NCBI GenBank assembly: GCA_021325695.1
Contig: JAJTCR010000085.1
Coordinates: 1-6,415, forward strand
Origin: Steroidobacteraceae bacterium
Lineage (GTDB): Bacteria; Pseudomonadota; Gammaproteobacteria; Steroidobacterales; Steroidobacteraceae
Direction: 5' to 3'
DNA length: 6,415 bases
This document shows, piece by piece, positions 1 through 5,189 of the stretch. The first letter of the stretch is position 1. Every line of letters starts with the position of its first letter. The notes beneath the pieces are model-generated. The model was given only the letters and a program-made list of their open reading frames with translations. It was not told the origin of the DNA and did not search any database. A program made the position numbers and the translations under genes.

Positions 1-2
1 GT

Positions 3-257
3 CGGCGTGCAGCGCAGGCGGTGCTGCTCGCGGCCGGCACCGACGGCATCGACGGCGCGACGACGGACGCCGGCGCCGCCGTCGACGCGGCCACGTGCCG
101 GCGTGGACGCGACGGTGGGTTTGATCCCCACGTATCGCTTAGCGCGGCCGATTCGGGTAGTTTTCTCGAGGCGTCGGGGGACCTGTTGCACACCGGCGCG
201 ACGCTGACGAACGTCGGCGACCTCGTGCTGGGCCTCGGACCACAAGGAGCAAAATGA
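3..257 (+). CDS. Glycerate 2-kinase, MOFRL family, C-terminal part (partial at left edge)
   Basis: Only the last 84 codons are present; the gene begins outside the window and the reading frame starts at base 3. The family phosphorylates D-glycerate to 2-phosphoglycerate with ATP in the cytosol, feeding glyoxylate, tartrate or serine-derived carbon into lower glycolysis. Related proteins are often labelled hydroxypyruvate reductase (TtuD). What is seen is the C-terminal MOFRL domain signature: LLAAGTDGIDGATTDAGA near the left edge, a FDP motif, then a SGSFLEASGDLLHTGAT stretch and TNVGDLVLGL close to the end. These are typical of the family. The stop TGA at 255-257 overlaps the ATG of the next gene (ATGA), so the two are very probably in one transcript and translationally coupled. 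The substrate cannot be fixed from the tail alone, so no gene symbol is given. Confidence 0.85.
   Translation, partial: RRAAQAVLLAAGTDGIDGATTDAGAAVDAATCRRGRDGGFDPHVSLSAADSGSFLEASGDLLHTGATLTNVGDLVLGLGPQGAK
244..249 (+). promoter_or_regulatory. Ribosome binding site of the receiver-kinase gene
   Basis: AAGGAG lies 4 bases before the ATG at 254, inside the last codons of the glycerate kinase gene. It is the clearest Shine-Dalgarno sequence in the window. It fixes the kinase start and suggests that the kinase is translated well, not only by termination-reinitiation. Confidence 0.75.
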
Positions 258-1504
258 ACCTGCGTGCCCTGATCGTGAGCGATCGTCCGGACTACCGGCA
301 GCTGCTCGCGCATCACGTCACGCTCGAGTGGCGCGACGCACTGCCGGCCGAGTACGAGCCGGCCACGCGGGGTCGACTGCCCGCGGGGTTCACGGGCGTG
401 GCCTACGACGTCGTGCTGCTCGACCACGAGGTGCAGGGCGGTCGCGGGCTCGACTGGATCGCGGACTTCCGGTCGCGGCCCGCATTCCCGCCGATCGTGT
501 ATTTCGCCACCGGCAGCGACCCCGCGGTGCTCGAGCGTGCACGCGGCGCCGGCGCCATCGCCGTGCTGCCGCGCACGGAGTTCGAGCACGCCGACCTCTG
601 CGGCACGTTGCGACGCGCGCTGGCCCAGCGGCACAACGTGCTGGCGGACACATCGCGCGCCGCGCTGTCACAGGTGTCGCCCGACCGATTCGGTTCGGTG
701 CACATTCGCGGCTATCGCTGCGTCCGGCGGCTGGCCGTCGGCGGATCCTCGAGCGTCTACCTCGCGTGCGACACGCGCACCGACGAGCAGCGCGTGCTCA
801 AGATCTTCCGCCAGGTGCCGGACGTCGTCGAAGGCAGCACGACGTTCGACCGTTTCCTGCGCGAATACGAACTCGTCGCGCACCTGCGGCACCCCAACAT
901 CGCGCGCATCTACGACATTGGCGTCGCCGACGACCACGTCTACCTGTCGATGGAGTACTTCCCCGGCGGCGACCTGCGTGCGCGGATGCGCGAGAAGCTC
1001 GACCCGGCCACGGCCCTCGGCTACGTCCGGCAGATGGCGGGCGCGCTCGGCGCGTTGCACGAGGTGGGCGTGCTGCACCGGGATGTCAAGCCGGGCAACC
1101 TGCTGATGCGCCAGGACGACAGCGTCGCGTTCATCGACTTCGGACTTGCGCGACAGCTGCGTCTCGAGAGCGACATCACCGGCGCCGGCGCCATTTTCGG
1201 CACGCCGCACTACATGAGCCCCGAGCAGGGCCACGGCACGCCGCTCGACGAGCGCAGCGACCTCTATTCGCTGGGCGTCGTGCTGTACGAAATGCTGACG
1301 GGCGACAAGCCTTACGTCGCGGAGACGCCGCTCGCGGTGATCTACCTGCACGCGAATGCACCGATCCCGCGGTTGCCGGCTCAGCTTTCACCGCTGCAGT
1401 CACTGCTCGACGGCCTGCTCGCGAAAAAGCCTCAGGACCGGCCGCCGTCGGCCACGGCGATCGTCGCCCGCATCGATGAGCTGCTGCAGAGCGCGGCGGC
1501 ATGA
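254..1504 (+). CDS. Serine/threonine protein kinase with N-terminal receiver-like domain
   Basis: A soluble 416-residue protein of two parts. Residues 4-125 look like a CheY-type receiver: ALIVSD (D10 present, but Ser9 replaces the first residue of the usual acidic pair), a candidate phosphoacceptor D57 in YDVVLLDHE, T86, and Arg107 where a Lys is usual. Residues 154-412 are a Hanks-type kinase: Gly-rich loop LAVGGSSSVYL (160-170), K183 in VLK, E204 in the C helix, HRDVKPGN (275-282, catalytic D277), DFG (295-297), GTPHYMSPEQ (316-325), SDLYSLG (335-341) and R396 near the end. All key catalytic residues are present, so it should phosphorylate Ser/Thr of proteins. I see no signal peptide, membrane helix or extracellular sensor, so it is probably cytosolic and controlled through the N-terminal domain. 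It overlaps the glycerate kinase stop by 4 bases and precedes miaE by 58. Partner and substrate are unknown. The receiver call is less certain than the kinase call. Confidence 0.93.
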   Translation: MNLRALIVSDRPDYRQLLAHHVTLEWRDALPAEYEPATRGRLPAGFTGVAYDVVLLDHEVQGGRGLDWIADFRSRPAFPPIVYFATGSDPAVLERARGAGAIAVLPRTEFEHADLCGTLRRALAQRHNVLADTSRAALSQVSPDRFGSVHIRGYRCVRRLAVGGSSSVYLACDTRTDEQRVLKIFRQVPDVVEGSTTFDRFLREYELVAHLRHPNIARIYDIGVADDHVYLSMEYFPGGDLRARMREKLDPATALGYVRQMAGALGALHEVGVLHRDVKPGNLLMRQDDSVAFIDFGLARQLRLESDITGAGAIFGTPHYMSPEQGHGTPLDERSDLYSLGVVLYEMLTGDKPYVAETPLAVIYLHANAPIPRLPAQLSPLQSLLDGLLAKKPQDRPPSATAIVARIDELLQSAAA

Positions 1505-1511
1505 AGCTGTG

Positions 1512-1538
1512 CGGGAGCGCCTCTCCCGGCCTGCCGGG
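1512..1538 (+). other. Two mutually exclusive small hairpins between kinase gene and miaE
   Basis: In the 58-base gap, CGGGAG (1512-1517) can pair with CTCCCG (1523-1528) over a 5-base loop. CCCGGC (1525-1530) can instead pair with GCCGGG (1533-1538), in practice 5 pairs round a 4-base loop. The stems share bases 1525-1528 and cannot form together. No T-run follows, so neither is a convincing intrinsic terminator. They could be an RNA processing or attenuation element, or chance in G+C-rich DNA. Confidence 0.3.
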
Positions 1539-1568
1539 CGAGGTCGCGCGCGAGGCGCGTGAGTGCAG

Positions 1569-2165
1569 ATGAGCGTCCCACCGATCCTCGAGGCGGTCAC
1601 GGATCCGCGCTGGTTCGACCTCGCCGTCGAGCGCTGGCAGGACCTGCTGCTCGACCACGCCAACTGCGAGAAGAAAGCGGCCTCGACCGCGCTCGCGCTG
1701 ATGTTCGCGTACCCGGAGGACTTCGAGCTCGCCGACCGGATGTCGCGACTCGCGCGCGAGGAACTCCGGCATTTCGAGCTCGTGCAGCAACGGCTCCGGA
1801 CGCTGGGAGTGCCGTTCCGACGGCTGAGCCCGTCGCGCTATGCGGAAGGCCTGCGCAGGGCATTGCGCCGGACCGAGGCCGAACGCCGCGTCGACCTGCT
1901 GCTGACCGGCGCCCTGATCGAGGCCCGTTCGCACGAGCGCTTCCTGGGCCTCATCCCGCGGCTTGGCGAGACGCTCGGGCAGTTCTACGAATCGCTCGCC
2001 GCGGCCGAGTCACGCCACGCCGGGTTGTACTTGAAGCTCGCGGACAAACGCGGCGAGCGTGTGCAGGAGCGGCTCGCGGAGCTGGCAGCGGTCGAAGCGG
2101 ACCTCGCGGTCGGCCCGGATCCGGAGTTCCGGTTCCACTCGGGAACGCCGGTGGGAAGTGGGTAG
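1569..2165 (+). CDS. miaE: tRNA-(ms2io6A)-hydroxylase MiaE
   Basis: This 198-residue diiron enzyme hydroxylates the isopentenyl side chain of ms2i6A37 to ms2io6A37 in tRNAs reading U-starting codons, using molecular oxygen. It acts after MiaA and MiaB, whose genes are not here. The ferritin-like fold is shown by LLLDHANCEKKAASTAL at 26-42 (ligand E34), EELRHFE with E65 and H68, LIEARSHERF with E118, and ESRH with E147 and H150. Together these give the six ligands of two ExxH motifs plus two Glu. The ending EADLAVGPDPEFRFHSG also matches the family. The ATG at 1569 is chosen because MiaE needs nothing earlier. An in-frame GTG at 1563 has GAGG 7 bases before it and would add two residues. The last residues (V-G-S-G) and the TAG stop are encoded by the 7-base repeat that follows. 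The gene follows the kinase by 58 bases and may share its transcript. Confidence 0.95.
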   Translation: MSVPPILEAVTDPRWFDLAVERWQDLLLDHANCEKKAASTALALMFAYPEDFELADRMSRLAREELRHFELVQQRLRTLGVPFRRLSPSRYAEGLRRALRRTEAERRVDLLLTGALIEARSHERFLGLIPRLGETLGQFYESLAAAESRHAGLYLKLADKRGERVQERLAELAAVEADLAVGPDPEFRFHSGTPVGSG

Positions 2166-2260
2166 TGGCTGGTGGCTAGTGGCTGGCAGGAAGCCGACTG
2201 TGTCGGCGCGCGGCATCGCCGCTGATGACCAGCCACCAGCCACTAGCCACTGGACACTAG
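2150..2260. repeat. Palindromic element of degenerate 7-base repeats between convergent genes
   Basis: From 2150 the + strand reads as successive 7-base units related to AGTGGCT and GGTGGCT: degenerate at 2150-2156 and 2157-2163, exact at 2164-2170, 2171-2177 and 2178-2184. The minus strand carries the same units in phase at 2251-2231, with degenerate flanking units at 2258-2252 and 2230-2224. Bases 2157-2177 match the reverse complement of 2231-2251 at 20 of 21 positions. Between the arms are two perfect small stems: GCCGAC/GTCGGC (2193-2198/2202-2207) and GCGGC/GCCGC (2210-2214/2218-2222), giving a three-way-junction shape. The miaE stop (2163-2165) and the lpxH stop (2259-2257) both lie within the repeat units. 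This looks like a dispersed intergenic repeat rather than chance; I cannot assign it to a named family. Confidence 0.8.
2157..2251. terminator. Candidate bidirectional transcription terminator for miaE and lpxH
   Basis: The long stem formed by 2157-2177 and 2231-2251 lies exactly where the miaE and ppiase-lpxH transcripts meet, and it would fold in RNA from either strand. No run of T follows on either strand, so it is not a standard intrinsic terminator. A role in stopping or protecting the 3' ends of both messages is inferred from position and structure only. Confidence 0.4.
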
Positions 2261-3000
2261 TTGCGTGCAAGAGCACGCAACTCGAATCCATCGTCCCGCC
2301 ACTCCAGCACGCTGCCCTGCGTGTACCAGTCGCCGAGCACGATCCGTCGCGCCGGCTCGCCGTTGAGTTCGAAGCGGTGGATCGCGGGTCGATGCGTGTG
2401 GCCGTGCACCAGGGTGCGGACGCGGGCCCGTCGCATCGTGTCGATCACCGCTGCCGGCGTGACGTCCATGATGTCCGCCGCGGTGCTTCCCACGTGCATC
2501 CGGCTGCCGGCCCGCAGCTTGCGTCCGAGGCCGCGCCGCGCGCCGAGCGGCAGGTGCCGCAGGGCGAAGTTCACCGCCGGGTTGCGCAGGATCCGACGCA
2601 GGCGCTGGTAGTGCGTGTCGGCCGTGCAGAGCACGTCACCGTGCATCAGCAGCACGCGCTCGCCGTGGAGGTCGACGACGGTGCCGTCCGCGAGCAGCGT
2701 GCATCCAGTATCCGCGGCGAATCGACGCCCGACCAGGAAGTCGCGGTTGCCGTGCATGAAGTAGCAAGGGACGCCCGCAGTCGTCAGGCGTCGCAGTGCC
2801 GTCACGACCTCGCGAGCGGCCGGCTCGGGATCGTCGTCACCCAGCCAGGCCTCGAACAGGTCGCCGAGAATGTAGAGCGCGCGCGCATCACGGGCCGCCC
2901 CGTCGAGGAACGCCAGGAACTGACGCGCGATGGCGGGGGCCGTCGGATCGAGGTGCAGGTCCGAGATCAGCAGCGTCTTGTCGCGTCGTGCCGCGTTCAC
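2257..3000 (-). CDS. lpxH: UDP-2,3-diacylglucosamine diphosphatase LpxH
   Basis: A 247-residue calcineurin-like phosphoesterase that hydrolyses UDP-2,3-diacylglucosamine to lipid X and UMP, the fourth step of the Raetz pathway for lipid A, at the inner face of the inner membrane. The full set of Mn ligands is visible: D14 and H16 in ISDLHLD, D47 in LGDLFE, N85 in HGNRDF, H120 in LMHGD, and H201 and H203 in HGHTHRP. Each is six residues later than in E. coli LpxH, which fits a slightly longer N-terminus. R86 of GNRD is also present. The start is a GTG (3000-2998) whose bases overlap the TGA of the upstream cyclophilin gene (GTGA). I see no strong Shine-Dalgarno sequence, so translation probably depends on coupling. 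The stop codon lies in the 7-base repeat element, so the last residues (after about residue 245) may not be ancestral. Confidence 0.96.
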   Translation of the reverse strand: MNAARRDKTLLISDLHLDPTAPAIARQFLAFLDGAARDARALYILGDLFEAWLGDDDPEPAAREVVTALRRLTTAGVPCYFMHGNRDFLVGRRFAADTGCTLLADGTVVDLHGERVLLMHGDVLCTADTHYQRLRRILRNPAVNFALRHLPLGARRGLGRKLRAGSRMHVGSTAADIMDVTPAAVIDTMRRARVRTLVHGHTHRPAIHRFELNGEPARRIVLGDWYTQGSVLEWRDDGFELRALARN

Positions 3001-3626
3001 TGGGCGGCGGCGACCGGGCCGGAGACGACCTGCGCCGACTGGATCACGATCGGTTCGAGCGGCGCGTCGTCCGGAAACGCTCCTTGCTCACCGGTCGCGA
3101 CACTCGCGATCTTGTCGACGACGTCCATACCCTCGACGACCCGACCGATCACGGCGTACCCCCAGCGGCTCGGGCCCGGGTCGAGCGCGAGGTTGTCGAC
3201 GAGGTTCACGTAGAACTGCGAAGTCGCGCTGTGCGGGTCTTCCGTGCGCGCCATCGCCACGGTGCCGCGACGATTGCTGAGCCCGTTGCCGGACTCGTTG
3301 ACCACGGCCGGCCGTGTCGGCTTCTCGGTGCCGTCCGGCAGGTAGCCGCCGCCCTGGACCACGAAATTGCCGATCACGCGATGGAAGATCGTGCCGTCGT
3401 AGTGCCGGTCGCGCGCGTACTGCACGACGTTGGCGACGCTGAGCGGGGCGCGGCTCGGGTCGAGTTCGACCGTGAACGCGCCGCGCGTCGTCTCGAATCG
3501 CACGCGCACCGGCCCCGATGTCGGCACGGGCAGGTCCTGCGCAGAGGCGGTCGAGGTCGCGAACAGGACCGCAGCGAGGGCGCACAGGTGCAGGCGGCGT
3601 GTAACCGATGCGAGGGAGCGTTGCAT
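2997..3626 (-). CDS. Exported cyclophilin-type peptidyl-prolyl cis-trans isomerase
   Basis: This 209-residue protein catalyses cis-trans isomerisation of Xaa-Pro bonds. Residues 1-29 form a signal peptide: basic start (R3, R10, R11), a hydrophobic core LCALAAVLF, and a likely cut after ASA at 29, so it should act in the periplasm. No lipobox Cys is seen at the cut site. The cyclophilin domain covers about 39-200, with FHRVI (catalytic R83), VVQGGG (89-94), MARTEDPHSATSQFYVN (125-141, with R127, Q137 and F138) and WGYAVIGRVVEGMDVVDKI (155-173). The start at 3626-3624 is chosen because it gives a complete signal peptide. The frame stays open upstream to 4094, but that part lies opposite gltX. 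lpxH begins on its last bases. In E. coli the gene in this position, ppiB, is cytosolic; this one resembles PpiA in being exported, so the symbol is left open. Confidence 0.94.
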   Translation of the reverse strand: MQRSLASVTRRLHLCALAAVLFATSTASAQDLPVPTSGPVRVRFETTRGAFTVELDPSRAPLSVANVVQYARDRHYDGTIFHRVIGNFVVQGGGYLPDGTEKPTRPAVVNESGNGLSNRRGTVAMARTEDPHSATSQFYVNLVDNLALDPGPSRWGYAVIGRVVEGMDVVDKIASVATGEQGAFPDDAPLEPIVIQSAQVVSGPVAAAQ

Positions 3627-3636
3627 ATCCGGGAAG

Positions 3637-3640
3637 TCCT
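3637..3640 (-). promoter_or_regulatory. Weak ribosome binding site of the cyclophilin gene
   Basis: On the minus strand AGGA lies 10 bases before the ATG at 3626. The spacing is a little long, but nothing better is present, and it agrees with the start that gives the signal peptide. Confidence 0.4.
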
Positions 3641-3717
3641 CGTGCGACGTGCGCGGATGGTAAGCGGACGGCCGCTGCCGGGCCAGCCTTGCACGGCGGC
3701 GCGACGCCCTGATCCGG

Positions 3718-3723
3718 TAAGAT
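3718..3723 (+). promoter_or_regulatory. Candidate -10 box of gltX, implying a very short leader
   Basis: TAAGAT matches TATAAT at four of six bases, including the key first TA and final T. No good -35 sits 16-18 bases upstream; TTGCAC at 3689-3694 is too far, with 23 bases between. If used, transcription would start within a few bases of the ATG at 3733, so gltX would be leaderless or nearly so. The absence of any Shine-Dalgarno sequence there agrees with this. Confidence 0.3.
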
Positions 3724-3732
3724 GTGCGGCCA

Positions 3733-5157
3733 ATGTCCGGAATCGCCCACACCACGCGCTTTGCGCCGAGCCCGACGGGCGCCTTGCACCTCGGCAACGC
3801 GCGTACTGCGCTGTTCAGCTGGCTCGTCGCGCGCGCGACGGGAGGACGGTTCGTCCTGCGCATCGAGGACACCGACGCCGAACGCAGCCATGAAGCGGCG
3901 CTCGAGCGACAGCTGGCGGAGCTGCGTTGGCTGGGACTCGACTGGGACGAGGGCCCGAACGTCGGCGGCGACCGCGGTCCGTACCGGCAGAGCGAGCGCG
4001 CGCCGATCCACGCCGAGGCGCTCGACACGTTGGCGACGCGGGCCCTGACGTACCCGTGCTTCTGCTCGCCCGAAGAGCTCGAATTCTCGCGCAAGGCGCA
4101 GCTCGCCGCGGGTCGGCCGCCGCGTTACGCGCGGACGTGCGCGAAACTGGATGCGGACGAGGCGCAGCGTCGCGTCGATGCGGGCCGGCGCCCGGCGATC
4201 CGTTTTCGCGTGCCGGACGGTCGGACGATCGAATTCATCGACCACGTGCACGGCCCCCAGCGCTTCCTGTCGGACGACATTGGCGATTTCGTGATTCGTC
4301 GTGCGGACGGCAGCGTGTCGTTCTTTCTCGGCAACGCGGTCGACGACTCCGCGATGGGCATCACGCTGGTCGTGCGCGGCGACGACCACCTCGCCAACAC
4401 GCCGCGGCAACTGCTGCTTCTCGAGGCGTTGGGAATGCGGCGTCCCGAGTACGCGCACCTGCCGCTCGTGCTCGCGCCAGACGGCCGCCCGCTCTCGAAA
4501 CGCGAGGGTGCGGCCAGCCTGAGCGACCTGCACGCACAAGGCTACCTGCCCGGGGCGATCCGCAACTACCTGGCACGGCTCGGCCATGCCTGCGGCACCG
4601 ACGACTGGCTCGACGTCGAGGCGCTGTCGCGGCACTTCGACATCGCGCGCACGAGTCACTCCGCGGCACGCTTCGACGAGGCGCAGTTGCGCCACTGGCA
4701 GCGCGAGGCCGTCACGCACGCGAGCAACGACGAACTCGAGCGCTGGCTCGGTGCGCGGCTCGATGCACTGGGCGAGGAGCCGAAGCAGCAGGCGTTCGTG
4801 GCCGCGGTGCGCGGCAACGTGCTGCTGCCCAAGGACGCCGACGAGCTGGTCCGCGTCCTGACGGCGGACGTGCTCGTCGTCGAACCGGACGCCGCCGCGC
4901 AGATCGCCGAGGCGGGCGCGGACTTCTTCGAGCGTGCGCAGGCGCTCTTCGTCCAGTTCGAGGGCGAATTCAAGAACTGGACGCGCGCCGTGGCTGAGTC
5001 GACCGGACGCAAGGGCGCACGGCTGTTCATGCCGCTGCGATCGGCGTTGACCGGCACGACGCATGGCCCGGAGCTTGCCCCGCTGGTGGCATTGATGGGC
5101 GCGGAGCGCGCGCGTCATCGGCTCGCCGACGCGCAGGTGCGCGCCTCCGTACGCTGA
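3733..5157 (+). CDS. gltX: Glutamate--tRNA ligase (glutamyl-tRNA synthetase)
   Basis: A 474-residue class I synthetase that joins L-glutamate to tRNA(Glu) with ATP in the cytosol. The Rossmann catalytic core (about 6-285) shows RFAPSPTGALHLGNART, with the HIGH motif as HLGN (19-22), FVLRIEDTD (40-48), WLGLDWDEGP (66-75), a CFC motif (C109, C111) followed by Y132 and C136 that fits the zinc site of many GluRS, and the KMSKS-like LSKRE (254-258). The C-terminal helical anticodon-binding domain (about 310-474) ends with GRKGARLFMPLRSALTG and ERARHRLADA, normal for bacterial enzymes. The ATG at 3733 is preferred; an in-frame GTG at 3724 would add three residues with no better ribosome site. cysS follows after 32 bases, probably in the same transcript. 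Whether it charges only tRNA(Glu) or also tRNA(Gln) cannot be told here. Confidence 0.96.
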   Translation: MSGIAHTTRFAPSPTGALHLGNARTALFSWLVARATGGRFVLRIEDTDAERSHEAALERQLAELRWLGLDWDEGPNVGGDRGPYRQSERAPIHAEALDTLATRALTYPCFCSPEELEFSRKAQLAAGRPPRYARTCAKLDADEAQRRVDAGRRPAIRFRVPDGRTIEFIDHVHGPQRFLSDDIGDFVIRRADGSVSFFLGNAVDDSAMGITLVVRGDDHLANTPRQLLLLEALGMRRPEYAHLPLVLAPDGRPLSKREGAASLSDLHAQGYLPGAIRNYLARLGHACGTDDWLDVEALSRHFDIARTSHSAARFDEAQLRHWQREAVTHASNDELERWLGARLDALGEEPKQQAFVAAVRGNVLLPKDADELVRVLTADVLVVEPDAAAQIAEAGADFFERAQALFVQFEGEFKNWTRAVAESTGRKGARLFMPLRSALTGTTHGPELAPLVALMGAERARHRLADAQVRASVR

Positions 5158-5189
5158 CCGCCCAACGTCGTCGACGACCGAACCCACCC

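Larger units (their letters stand above)
3627..3732. promoter_or_regulatory. Divergent intergenic region with promoters for ppiase-lpxH and gltX-cysS
   Basis: This 106-base gap separates genes that face away from each other, so it must hold promoters for both units unless they lie in the flanking coding DNA. On the minus strand TACCAT (3662-3657) could be a -10 box for the cyclophilin gene, about 30 bases before its start, with only a poor -35 (TGGCCC, 3685-3680). The + strand candidate is listed separately. I see no clear operator or riboswitch. Confidence 0.5.

Noticed and set aside
544..1194. A 15-base sequence (CGGCGCCGGCGCCAT) repeated at 544-558 and 1180-1194
   Set aside because: Both copies code for Gly-Ala-Gly-Ala-Ile in different domains of the kinase protein, and the sequence is a low-complexity G+C palindrome. 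Coincidence of codon bias is the simplest reading.
328..1479. 383-codon + strand frame within the kinase gene
   Set aside because: It is a +2-type shadow of the receiver-kinase gene, which has an intact kinase domain in its own frame; the shadow product is Arg- and Ala-rich.
2150..2260. Heptamer element as a CRISPR array or tRNA
   Set aside because: The units are 7 bases with no spacers and the arms are inverted, so it is not CRISPR. The three-stem shape has no anticodon arm, T-loop or CCA-like features of tRNA.
2059..3213. 384-codon + strand frame opposite lpxH
   Set aside because: lpxH on the minus strand has every metal ligand, while this frame shows no recognisable domain.
3627..4094. 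Upstream extension of the cyclophilin frame
   Set aside because: The frame stays open, but this part lies opposite gltX, is low in complexity and would bury the signal peptide. The start at 3626 is better.
3088..5187. Open frame of 699 codons on the minus strand
   Set aside because: It lies opposite gltX and out of frame with the cyclophilin gene, and its product is Arg- and Ala-rich with no domain. It is kept open by the strong codon bias of gltX.
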